DNA of 12,951 nucleotides from Lachnospiraceae bacterium (GTDB taxonomy: Bacteria > Bacillota > Clostridia > Lachnospirales > Lachnospiraceae): positions 1 through 12,951 of the forward strand of contig JABZIV010000046.1 of the NCBI GenBank assembly GCA_015258095.1. The letters are read 5' to 3'. This document shows positions 1 to 6,803 of the stretch, piece by piece; position 1 is the first letter of the stretch; the number at the start of each line of letters is the position of its first letter. A program made the translations under genes and the position numbers. The notes under the pieces are model-generated. The model was not told where the DNA came from, searched no databases, and saw only the letters and a list, made by a program, of their open reading frames with translations.

Positions 1-2117
1 TCCAAAGAAGGATCGAGGTTTGCTTTTACGCGGTAGAATTTCTCTTTAGAGAGTCCTTTCAGTTTGAAGCGAATCCAGGAGGCATTTACGAAGTTCAGCT
101 TCTGAAAGTACAGGGCAATCGCTTCTGTCTGCTCCGGAGAAACGACGGAGAATCCGCATTCATTCCCGGAGAAAGGAGAGAGCAGACGATAGAAATCTCC
201 TTCTATTTGCAGCAGCTTTCGGTGCTCTTTCATAAAAGCAATTTCCCGTTTTACTTCGGCGAGCTCTATTTCCGACAGAAGGTTTAGGTCCAGTTCATAG
301 CCGAAGGTACCGAAGTAGGCAATATTTGCCCGTGTTTCCAAAGGGGTATGCCGATAGACCTGTTGGTTCGGTACAGCGGATACGTGCGCGCCGATGGAAA
401 CGATCGGGTAGGCGATGGAGGTGCCGTATTGGATCTTTGCGCGTTCTCCGGCATCGCTATCGTCAGAACACCAGGCTTGAGGAGCATAATAGAGGAGCCC
501 TGCATCGAATCTGGCACCGCCGCTGGCACAGGATTCGATAAGAATATCCGGAAATTCTTGCGTGAGACGATAGTAGAGGCTATAGACGCCAAGGATATAA
601 CGGTGCATCATTTCGCCCTGCTTTTCCGGAGGAAGGGACGGAGAGTAAGGCTCGGACATATAGCGGTTCATATCCCATTTGATGTAGGAAATCTTGGATT
701 CCCGGAGAATTTTTGCGACTTTCTCATAAATATAATCCACGACTTCACTGCGGGAATAGTCCAAGACGTGTTGATGCCTTGCATGGGACGGAAAACGACC
801 CGGAGTTTGAATCATCCAGTCCGGATGGGCACGATACAGGTCGGAATCCATGTTGACCATTTCCAGCTCGAACCAGAGACCAAAGCGGAGTCCCATGGCT
901 TCGACTTTTTCCGACAGTCCCTTTATGCCGTTCGGTAGCTTCGTAAGGTTCGCTTCCCAATCGCCCAGTCCTCGATAGTCGTCATTTCTTGCTCCAAACC
1001 ATCCGTCATCCAGAACGAAGAGTTCCGCACCGACTTCTTTCGCTTTTTTGGCAATCTGCAAGATTTTCTCTTCGGTAAAGTCAAAGAAAGTTGCTTCCCA
1101 GTTGTTCAGAAGAATCGGCCGAACTTCCTTTTTCCACTTGCTATGCATCAGGCGATTTTTCATGAAATGATGGAAAATGTGACTGAGACCGTTTAAGCCG
1201 TTTTCGCTAAAAGCAAGCAGGGCTTCGGGAGTTTGAAACGATTCTCCTTCCCTAAGACAGTAGGAAAAATGCTCCGGATGGACGCCCAACATGACTCTTG
1301 TCATTTCAAAAGTAGAAACTTCCACTTGGGAGAGGAAATTCCCGCTATAAACGAGGTTGAAGCCGTAAACCTGTCCCCGGTCTTCATTTGCATCAGGGCG
1401 GAGGAGAGCGATAAAAGGATTGTGCTCTGCACCGCTACAAGTGCCGTTTAACCCCTGAACACTCTGTATGCCCATCTCCAGCTTACGAGTCTTTACATAG
1501 CGTTCTCTTCCCCAGGCACCGGCGAGGTGGAGGAGGGAGAAGTCCTTATCGGAAAACTCGAGACTCATGCTGAGTGCACGCTCTAAGAAAATGTTCTGCT
1601 TGCCTTTCTGGGTAAACCGTGTATTTCGGCAAATCACGGGGTAGTCTCCGTAAAGGGTATATTCTAAAATCATTTCCGTTTCGGAGACGTCGTCATAAAA
1701 GTGGATATCCAGTGTGAGTGCTTCCGCTTCCGACTCAACGTAGGACATGGGAAGAGGAAGGTAAGTCGGTTTTCCTTTCCGTATTTCGTGTGCAGTATAG
1801 TGGAAAGCAGACACCCGGGAGCCGTTCTCCTGCAAGATAGTAAAGGCCGGACTGCGGTAGTCGCCGGTTCCGTAGGAAGGATATTCCTGCTTTGTGTAGT
1901 GCAGGGAAAGCAAACTTGGCTCGGGAACACAGATGCTCATCTGGGATCTGGGCGCTTCTTCGTGATAGACGGAAAAACCCTTTCTGTCAGGTAGTGTTGC
2001 ACCGAAGTAAAGATGTTCAGCTTGTCCGTTCTCCATAATGCGTAAAATATAGGAAATCGATTCGTTGTATAGGTGAAAAATCTTCTCTTCTTCGTGAAAT
2101 TGAATAGCAAAGCGCAT
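1..2117 (-). CDS. Alpha-galactosidase, GH36 family (3' end beyond window)
   Basis: It hydrolyses terminal alpha-1,6-galactose from melibiose, raffinose or stachyose in the cytoplasm. The frame stays open from the ATG at 2117, which follows AAGGAGAA at good spacing, to the left edge, giving 705 residues. GH36 enzymes usually have about 730-740, so only some 25-35 residues are missing. There is no signal peptide. The N-terminal beta-sandwich domain (to about residue 330) contains a YGFNLVYSGNF motif. The TIM barrel follows with NNWEATFFDF, LDDGWFG, KWDMNR (nucleophile Asp482), ESCASGG (Cys530) and WCSDDSD (acid/base Asp552). The 70-residue spacing of the two catalytic Asp matches characterised GH36 enzymes. 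The start of the C-terminal beta domain is visible. It is the last visible gene of the sugar ABC operon, 92 bases after the second permease, so uptake of alpha-galactosides is the likely operon function. The family assignment is firm; the exact substrate is inferred. Confidence 0.96.
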   Translation of the reverse strand, partial: MRFAIQFHEEEKIFHLYNESISYILRIMENGQAEHLYFGATLPDRKGFSVYHEEAPRSQMSICVPEPSLLSLHYTKQEYPSYGTGDYRSPAFTILQENGSRVSAFHYTAHEIRKGKPTYLPLPMSYVESEAEALTLDIHFYDDVSETEMILEYTLYGDYPVICRNTRFTQKGKQNIFLERALSMSLEFSDKDFSLLHLAGAWGRERYVKTRKLEMGIQSVQGLNGTCSGAEHNPFIALLRPDANEDRGQVYGFNLVYSGNFLSQVEVSTFEMTRVMLGVHPEHFSYCLREGESFQTPEALLAFSENGLNGLSHIFHHFMKNRLMHSKWKKEVRPILLNNWEATFFDFTEEKILQIAKKAKEVGAELFVLDDGWFGARNDDYRGLGDWEANLTKLPNGIKGLSEKVEAMGLRFGLWFELEMVNMDSDLYRAHPDWMIQTPGRFPSHARHQHVLDYSRSEVVDYIYEKVAKILRESKISYIKWDMNRYMSEPYSPSLPPEKQGEMMHRYILGVYSLYYRLTQEFPDILIESCASGGARFDAGLLYYAPQAWCSDDSDAGERAKIQYGTSIAYPIVSIGAHVSAVPNQQVYRHTPLETRANIAYFGTFGYELDLNLLSEIELAEVKREIAFMKEHRKLLQIEGDFYRLLSPFSGNECGFSVVSPEQTEAIALYFQKLNFVNASWIRFKLKGLSKEKFYRVKANLDPSL

Positions 2118-2209
2118 AGAGTTCTCCTTTTCTATAAGCATGGAACTTCATTGTAGGATGAAATCGACATTCTTTTCATAAAGATTGTTCGTATTCTCCA
2201 TAAAATTAA

Positions 2210-3049
2210 TTATAATTTTCCTCCACTGGTTGCGATGCCTTCGATGAATTGTCTTTGGAAGAAAATATAAAGAATAATCATAGGAAGGCAGGCAATAAGG
2301 GATGCTGCCATGAGTTCAGGGAATTTTACGACATATTGTCCTTGCATTTTTGCAAGCGCAGAAGATAATACCAGCATATCTTTATCCGTATTTACGATAA
2401 GAGGCCACATCAGGTCTTTGTAGGCAAAAAGTGCAGTGAAAATTCCCAGCGCAACCATGGAGGAGCGCATTAGCGGCATCATTACGAAGAGAAAACACTG
2501 TCCAATATTGCAGCCGTCAAGGCGCGCAGCTTCTTCTAAATCGTTTGGAAGACTCATAAACCCCTGTCGAAGAAGGAAGGTACCAAAAGCAGTCACCATT
2601 CCGGGAAAGACCAGTGCAAAGATACTGTTCAGCATACCTATTTTTGAAACCATCAGGTACTGGGGAATGAGAAAGACCTGATTTGGCACCATCATTTGAA
2701 AGAGAACAAGAGAAAAGGCAAAGTCTCTTCCCGGAAAATGGAGTCTTGCGAAAGCATAGCCGGCAAGCGTTGCCGTTACGACTGCACAAAGCACACGAAA
2801 AAAAATAAGAAGAAGCGTGTTTCTGTACAGCAGTAAGAAATTCATATTCTGAAAAACAGTGCGAAAAGCATCGGTTCTCCATTTCTTTGGAAAAATCACA
2901 AAAGGATTCACGGAAGTTGCCTCCGTGATACTTTTAAAGGATGTTAAAATCATCCAGAAAAAGGGAACAAGCATGGTGAGAGAGACAAGAATCAGGATAA
3001 GATGAATGAGAAGAATTTTTAGTTTTCGTTTCCGTTCTAAACTGTCCAT
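2210..3049 (-). CDS. Sugar ABC transporter permease, MalG/UgpE type (CUT1)
   Basis: This is one of the two membrane subunits of a carbohydrate importer; it forms half of the translocation pore and docks the ATPase. The protein has 279 residues, normal for this subfamily, and about six hydrophobic segments starting at residues 11-35. The cytoplasmic EAA loop is visible at residues 172-193 (EEAARLDG, then MPL), the contact site for the ATP-binding protein. The C-terminus ends in the typical FIEGIATSGGKL-like sequence seen in MalG/UgpE-type permeases. The start at 3049 follows GAGG with a short spacer. It lies 36 bases after the first permease gene, so the two are co-transcribed and probably co-assembled. 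The substrate is inferred to be an alpha-galactoside from the downstream GH36 gene, not from the permease itself. Confidence 0.95.
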   Translation of the reverse strand: MDSLERKRKLKILLIHLILILVSLTMLVPFFWMILTSFKSITEATSVNPFVIFPKKWRTDAFRTVFQNMNFLLLYRNTLLLIFFRVLCAVVTATLAGYAFARLHFPGRDFAFSLVLFQMMVPNQVFLIPQYLMVSKIGMLNSIFALVFPGMVTAFGTFLLRQGFMSLPNDLEEAARLDGCNIGQCFLFVMMPLMRSSMVALGIFTALFAYKDLMWPLIVNTDKDMLVLSSALAKMQGQYVVKFPELMAASLIACLPMIILYIFFQRQFIEGIATSGGKL

Positions 3050-3085
3050 ATTGTTTTCCTCATTTTAATCGACTTTATAGTAGGC

Positions 3086-3991
3086 TTAGTTATAAATGAC
3101 CCATTTCTTTTGCCCCATCATTTGTAAAACCGTAATCAGCAGGGTAAGAAGCATTAGTACGACAACAATGGTTGAACCGTAGCCTATATTTTTATTGATA
3201 AAGGAGTACTTGTAAAATAAGTAAACCAGAGACTGCGTTTTTGGAAGTGCCGGATTGGTTTTATCCATAATCATGTACATTAAATCAAAAACTTGCAGGG
3301 AGGCAATCAGACGGGTTACCAGGACGAAGAAAATAGTAGGAGAGAGAAGAGGAACAGTAATATAGAAGAAACTCTTGAATCCGCTGGCTCCGTCAATTTC
3401 AGCTGCTTCATAGTAATCGTGCGGAATTTCTTGCAGACCGGCAAGAAACAACACCATGTTGTAACCCAGAATCGACCATATTCCAATTAAAGCAATGCTA
3501 TAGAGGGAAAATTTAGGGTTACTGATCCAACTGATGTTTGTATGAAAGATATGGTTAATTAAGCCGAAATCTGCATTGTATAGCCATCTCCACACCATGG
3601 CAATCGCTGCGGGAGCGGCAACCATAGGCAGAAAGATAATCGTTCGATAGAGAGAGCGGCAGGCGATTTTCTTGTTTAGAAAGACGGCAATTACGAGGGA
3701 AAGAAGGATAGAAATAGGGACTTCAACTAAAGTATAACGGATGGTGTTCCAGAGTGCCTGCCAGATTTCAGCATCATGAAATACACTTTGATAGTTTTTT
3801 AATCCAACAAAAATATTGCCCTTTCCAAAATCCCCTGTTTTATAAAAACTTTGCAGAATGGTATGTAGGATAGGGATGATGTTTAAAAAGATTAGACCGC
3901 ATACAGTTGGCAGAATAAAAAGCCATCCCCATAGAAATTCACTTTTTTCTCTATTACTGAAAGGCAAAATGCGCTTCTTTTGTTTTACCAT
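3086..3991 (-). CDS. Sugar ABC transporter permease, MalF/UgpA type (CUT1)
   Basis: This is the partner membrane subunit of the same importer. From the chosen start it has 301 residues, usual for UgpA/LacF-type permeases. About six membrane segments are visible, the first at residues 21-47, and the EAA loop is at 195-215 (YEAAEIDGAS, then VPL). An in-frame ATG at 4030 would add 13 residues. I prefer the ATG at 3991 because AAAGGAG stands five bases before it, and because the longer version would begin inside an inverted repeat and has no ribosome binding site. The gene lies 103 bases after the binding-protein gene, and that gap holds two competing hairpins, one of which covers this ribosome binding site. 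Translation of the permeases may therefore be kept below that of the binding protein. Confidence 0.95.
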   Translation of the reverse strand: MVKQKKRILPFSNREKSEFLWGWLFILPTVCGLIFLNIIPILHTILQSFYKTGDFGKGNIFVGLKNYQSVFHDAEIWQALWNTIRYTLVEVPISILLSLVIAVFLNKKIACRSLYRTIIFLPMVAAPAAIAMVWRWLYNADFGLINHIFHTNISWISNPKFSLYSIALIGIWSILGYNMVLFLAGLQEIPHDYYEAAEIDGASGFKSFFYITVPLLSPTIFFVLVTRLIASLQVFDLMYMIMDKTNPALPKTQSLVYLFYKYSFINKNIGYGSTIVVVLMLLTLLITVLQMMGQKKWVIYN

Positions 3992-3995
3992 ACTG

Positions 3996-4044
3996 GCTCC
4001 TTTAAAGAAGGAGCTGTGAAGAAAAGACATTCACAGCTCTTTCA
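3996..4044 (-). promoter_or_regulatory. Two mutually exclusive hairpins before the first permease gene
   Basis: In the minus-strand transcript a perfect 10-bp stem is formed by GAGCTGTGAA (4030-4039 as template) and TTCACAGCTC (4011-4020) with a 9-base loop. Beyond one A-C mismatch, three more pairs extend it, and CTTCTTT follows, so it resembles a weak intergenic terminator or a 3'-end stabiliser. The right arm also belongs to a second stem, GCTCCTT (4008-4014) with AAGGAGC (3996-4002), 7 bp with a 5-base loop. That second stem masks the permease ribosome binding site. Bases 4011-4014 are used by both stems, so they cannot form together. The pairing is read directly from the sequence; a regulatory role is inferred. 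Confidence 0.6.
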
Positions 4045-4094
4045 AATCAGTACTAAAGGCTTTGTAAACGATACTTGTTATGGCGCACGCCGAA

Positions 4095-5414
4095 TTATTT
4101 ATGTTCTTCTGCAAGTTTTTCATTCATCTGTGCTGCCATTTTCTTACAAGCTTCTTCCATAGTAAGCTCTCCTGTATATACTTTGGTTACCAGCGCATTG
4201 TTTTCGTCTTCCCATGCAATTGTACTTCTGGAGTAGGGGAGGATTTCCATATCTTCCATCATATTCAGGTATGCTTGTAAGTTGAAAGGAGCACTTTTCG
4301 CCCATTCTTCCGAGGTGCCTTTATAAGCGGACATCGTTACTCCGAGGCTTGCCTGTTTCCGCTGTGCTTCTTCGGAACCCAGGTATTCAATGAGTTTCCA
4401 TGCCTCTTCAGGATGCTTTGTATTCTTTGCCGCTGCCCATCCGAGCCCGTTATAGATAGAAACTCTTCTTCCTGTTGTTTTGTCTTTGGGTAGCTCTATA
4501 CAATCCGCATTTGCCAAGCTATATTCATTGTTTTTGTGTGCGGCGATCATCCAAGAACCCTGGAAGCACATTGCCGCTTTTCCGGATTGGAAGAGGACAT
4601 CTTCTGCGTTCTCTGCCATAGTTTCAGCGGAAGGAATCAGTCCTTCTTTCACCCATGTTTCTACAATCTTCATGGCTTCGATGGTCTTTGGATCGTCAAA
4701 ACCGGATTTGGTTTTGTCTTTATTTAAGATAAAGCCGCCGTGGTCAAGAATCATGTTATAGTAACCTGCTTGATTATTATCCGGCTTTAAGCAGAGACCG
4801 TATTGCGAGCCATCCTCTTTCTTTAGTTTTCTTGCAGCTTCCGTTACGTCATCCCATGTCCAATCTGCTGTAGGATAGGAGAGACCTGCTTCATCAAAGA
4901 GTTTCTTGTTATACCACAGTGCAATGGTGTCAATATCTTTTGGAACAGCGTAATTTTTTCCTTCGTAGCTGTATAATCCCCAGATATCCTTTGGGTAATT
5001 CTCCATTTTAATGACTTCAGAATTCTTGATTTTGTCGGTTAGATCCAGAAGCATATCATTACTCATGTAACGTTCGGATTCATTGGAGTGCATCCAGAAG
5101 ACATCAGGAAGCTGTCCACCCTGTGCAGCGGCCTCCATTGCAGTCCAGTAATCTGCCCAACGTACGACGGATATTTTGGTCTGAATTCCGGTTTTTGCAG
5201 TAAAATCTCCGAGAATTTCTTTAATACCCGGCTCTTGGTTTGCATCCCATATTTGGACGGAAAGAGTTTCGCTATCTCCGTCCTCTTTTGCATTTTCTGC
5301 GGATTCCGCTCCCTGTGCTTTACTTTCTGTACTTTTCTCCTGTGTTTCTCCCTGCTTTCCACAAGCGGAAAGTGCGAGGAGAGATAGTCCTACTGCTAGA
5401 GCATACTTCTTCAT
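4095..5414 (-). CDS. Sugar ABC transporter substrate-binding lipoprotein
   Basis: This captures the sugar outside the membrane and delivers it to the two permeases encoded downstream. The 439-residue protein begins with a lipoprotein signal peptide: Lys-Lys at 2-3, a hydrophobic stretch, and lipobox LSAC with the lipidated Cys at 18. A flexible Glu/Ser/Lys-rich linker (about residues 19-50) follows, as is common for anchored binding proteins. The mature part matches family 1 extracellular solute-binding proteins: LPDVFWMHS near residue 110, a WTWDDVTEAARKL segment, and an EEAWKLIEYL segment in the C-terminal lobe. The start at 5414 follows AAGGAGGAATTT. It is the first gene of the operon, as usual for CUT1 systems, and its upstream region carries direct repeats that could be operator sites. 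Alpha-galactoside specificity is inferred from the GH36 gene in the operon. Confidence 0.95.
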   Translation of the reverse strand: MKKYALAVGLSLLALSACGKQGETQEKSTESKAQGAESAENAKEDGDSETLSVQIWDANQEPGIKEILGDFTAKTGIQTKISVVRWADYWTAMEAAAQGGQLPDVFWMHSNESERYMSNDMLLDLTDKIKNSEVIKMENYPKDIWGLYSYEGKNYAVPKDIDTIALWYNKKLFDEAGLSYPTADWTWDDVTEAARKLKKEDGSQYGLCLKPDNNQAGYYNMILDHGGFILNKDKTKSGFDDPKTIEAMKIVETWVKEGLIPSAETMAENAEDVLFQSGKAAMCFQGSWMIAAHKNNEYSLANADCIELPKDKTTGRRVSIYNGLGWAAAKNTKHPEEAWKLIEYLGSEEAQRKQASLGVTMSAYKGTSEEWAKSAPFNLQAYLNMMEDMEILPYSRSTIAWEDENNALVTKVYTGELTMEEACKKMAAQMNEKLAEEHK

Positions 5415-5447
5415 AAATTCCTCCTTTTGGCTTTGCCATGATTTACT

Positions 5448-5497
5448 GGAAGAATGCCTTGGGAGGAATTCCGTAAATTCATTTTAGGGAAGAATGC
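5448..5497 (-). repeat. Direct repeat upstream of the sugar operon (possible operator)
   Basis: The 10-mer GGAAGAATGC occurs at 5448-5457 and again at 5488-5497, exactly 40 bases apart, in the leader or promoter zone 34-83 bases before the binding-protein start. Between them 5466-5480 holds GAATT...AATTC half-sites. Forty bases is close to four helical turns, so the copies would face the same side of the DNA. That fits an AraC- or LacI-type regulator, which often controls alpha-galactoside operons, but no regulator gene is in the window. The repeat is seen; the function is inferred. Confidence 0.35.
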
Positions 5498-5624
5498 TAT
5501 CTACTTATTTTGCGTATACCATTCGGCCCTATGAAAGTGCTTTTCTTTCCTCATCAGGCATGAAATCCAGTCTGAAAAATTTTTATACAAGAAAAAGAAT
5601 GGATGAGTTGCCACTCTATGTCTT

Positions 5625-5676
5625 CTGTATTCAGTGAAGGGATGGCGCATGGATTGCGCAGAATCCCTGCGTACAG
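5625..5676. repeat. Nested imperfect stem-loop
   Basis: AGGGAT (5638-5643) pairs with ATCCCT (5663-5668). Just inside, GCGCA (5645-5649) pairs with TGCGC (5655-5659) around a 5-base loop. Further out CTGTA (5625-5629) can pair with TACAG (5672-5676). There is no T-run on either side, so it is not an intrinsic terminator. It lies about 215 bases before the binding-protein gene on the minus strand and could be part of a long 5' leader. Its role is unknown. Confidence 0.4.
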
Positions 5677-5793
5677 ATGGATAAGAGATATTTTTAATCG
5701 ACCACGGAATCCATTCTTATGCTGAAGCAATGGAAAGACTTTTCTTTCCTTTTGAATGATTTTTACTCTATTTCTTTCATTATATTGTGCTCC

Positions 5794-5922
5794 ATGACTT
5801 TTGAAATGGAACAATGTTGTAAATATCATGCCAAATGTAATGGAATAGAATGTAAAGAGTTGTACTTATCTTTACAGGAAAAAGGAATGAAGGTTTTAGA
5901 CTTATATAAGGATTTTTGTTGA
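5794..5922 (+). CDS. Possible Cys-rich small protein (doubtful)
   Basis: A frame of 42 codons from the ATG at 5794, or 38 codons from the ATG at 5806, ends at TGA 5920-5922. From the second ATG the product has five cysteines (4, 5, 11, 16 and 38), with CCKYHAKC near the N-terminus and a Leu/Lys-rich C-terminal half that reads like a short helix. A TATATT box at 5781-5786 lies just before the first ATG, so a leaderless message is conceivable. However, there is no ribosome binding site and no convincing -35. I do not recognise a family. It may be a real small metal-binding protein, a decayed remnant, or chance. Confidence 0.22.
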   Translation: MTFEMEQCCKYHAKCNGIECKELYLSLQEKGMKVLDLYKDFC

Positions 5923-5953
5923 TTCGTAAGAACTTTTTTCTGCCGTTTTGCTT

Positions 5954-5959
5954 TATAAT
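5954..5959 (+). promoter_or_regulatory. -10 box of probable LUD gene promoter
   Basis: A perfect TATAAT stands 26 bases before the leader ATG at 5986, which would place transcription start near 5966, just ahead of the TAAGGAGG at 5969-5976. No good -35 is found at the normal distance (the bases near 5931-5936 are AACTTT), so activator help or weak expression is possible. Confidence 0.5.
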
Positions 5960-5985
5960 ACCAGAGTCTAAGGAGGAAGTAGAGG

Positions 5986-6036
5986 ATGGAATTGAAGGAT
6001 TTTACAGGTAAGGAGCAGGAAGAAAAGTTACGATAA
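5986..6036 (+). CDS. 16-residue leader peptide ORF upstream of LUD gene
   Basis: A short frame encodes MELKDFTGKEQEEKLR and stops at TAA 6034-6036, 26 bases before the LUD start. It has its own strong ribosome binding site, TAAGGAGG at 5969-5976, nine bases before the ATG. A TATAAT box lies just upstream, so the message probably begins with this ORF. The peptide is highly charged, with no run of one regulatory amino acid as in classic amino-acid attenuators. It could be a regulatory leader, a small protein, or the start of a decayed gene. Confidence 0.45.
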   Translation: MELKDFTGKEQEEKLR

Positions 6037-6062
6037 GTTGAGCTGAGCAGGGGAGGTAGCGG

Positions 6063-6689
6063 ATGGACAGCAATTTACAGAAGAGAAATGAAGTGTTGGC
6101 TGAAACGGTGATAAAAGGGCTCAAGTCCCGCAATATGACCGGCTACTACGCCAAAGATAAAGAGGAGGCTTGTCGAATTGCATTAAGCCTGATTCCGGAA
6201 GGAAGCAGCATCACCATGGGCGGCTGCATGAGTGCCAAGGAAATTGGCTTAGTGGAGGCCTTGCAGGGGGGGCTGTATCATTTTATTGACAGAAACAAAT
6301 TAGAACCGCGAGAGGCGCTTCTTGCCGCCTATGATGCCGATATTTTTTTGTCAAGCGTCAATGCAATGACGGATGACGGCATATTGGTCAATATTGACGG
6401 CAATTCGAATCGGGTTTCCTGCATTGCACAGGGGCCGAAGAAAGTCATCATGATTGTGGGACTCCAGAAAGTCTGCGCAGACCAGGATAGTGCCATGAAG
6501 CGCGCCAGAAATGTTGCCGCGCCTGCTAACGCACAGCGTTTTCCGATTAAGACGCCTTGCAGAGTGACGGGGAAATGTTCGGATTGTAAGTCTCCGGATA
6601 CGATTTGCTGCCAGTTTCTGATTACCCGCTATTCAAGGCATGCGGATCGTATCCATGTGATCCTGGTCAATGAGGAGATTGGTTTTTAG
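6063..6689 (+). CDS. LUD-domain (lactate utilisation, DUF162) protein
   Basis: This 208-residue protein is a full-length single-domain member of the LUD family, related to LutC/YkgG and part of LutB, which take part in lactate oxidation; many stand-alone clostridial members have no proven reaction. Recognisable features are EGSSITMGGCMSAKEIGL at residues 46-63 and the glycine/Asp-rich core MTDDGILVNIDGNSNRVS at about 102-119. A GPKKVIMIVGLQK strand follows at 124-136. Near the C-terminus lies a cysteine cluster with C166, C172, C175, C182 and C183 in a TPC-x4-GKCSDC-SPDTICC arrangement, which could bind metal or an Fe-S cluster. The start at 6063 follows GGGGAGG with six bases of spacing. The gene is monocistronic apart from the leader ORF, has its own terminator, and has no lutA or lutB neighbour, so a lactate role is uncertain. 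No membrane segment or signal peptide is seen. Confidence 0.9.
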   Translation: MDSNLQKRNEVLAETVIKGLKSRNMTGYYAKDKEEACRIALSLIPEGSSITMGGCMSAKEIGLVEALQGGLYHFIDRNKLEPREALLAAYDADIFLSSVNAMTDDGILVNIDGNSNRVSCIAQGPKKVIMIVGLQKVCADQDSAMKRARNVAAPANAQRFPIKTPCRVTGKCSDCKSPDTICCQFLITRYSRHADRIHVILVNEEIGF

Positions 6690-6707
6690 AAGATTTATGA
6701 AAGAAAG

Positions 6708-6758
6708 CAGGTCTGCAAGAGGACAGAATGTTTCGTCCTCCATGCAGACCTGTTTTTT
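6708..6758 (+). terminator. Rho-independent terminator after LUD gene, possibly bidirectional
   Basis: CAGGTCTGCA (6708-6717) pairs perfectly with TGCAGACCTG (6743-6752). Inside it GAGGAC (6719-6724) pairs with GTCCTC (6735-6740) around a 10-base loop, and six T follow at 6753-6758. It starts 18 bases after the LUD stop. On the opposite strand the stem is followed by a looser CTTTCTTTC, so it may also stop the convergent cyclophilin transcript, which ends at 6804. Confidence 0.93.
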
Positions 6759-6803
6759 ATAAGCTATTTAGGATATTTCAGGAAAAAACTCTTCCTATTT
6801 CTT

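Larger units (their letters stand above)
5415..5985. other. AT-rich divergent intergenic region between sugar operon and LUD gene
   Basis: About 570 bases lie between the binding-protein start and the leader ORF of the LUD gene. The region holds the operon's ribosome binding site and direct repeats near 5415-5500, an imperfect nested hairpin at 5625-5676, and a TATAAT box on the minus strand at 5779-5784 with only a weak -35. A doubtful Cys-rich mini-ORF lies at 5794-5922, and a TATAAT box on the plus strand at 5954-5959. I could not place the sugar operon promoter with certainty. If the 5779-5784 box is used, the operon would have a 5' leader of about 350 bases that includes the hairpin. No convincing larger coding frame is seen on either strand. 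Confidence 0.5.

Noticed and set aside
348..938. Long open frame on the plus strand (196 codons)
   Set aside because: It lies antisense to the catalytic core of the GH36 gene, has no ribosome binding site and no recognisable protein features; it mirrors the codon pattern of the real gene.
2118..2214. TATAAT box on the minus strand at 2209-2214 as an internal promoter for the alpha-galactosidase
   Set aside because: No -35 at a normal distance; in AT-rich DNA around a stop codon the match is probably chance.
5554..5829. Minus-strand frame of 91 codons upstream of the sugar operon
   Set aside because: No ribosome binding site and no recognisable motif; it crosses the structured repeat and is more likely leader or intergenic DNA.
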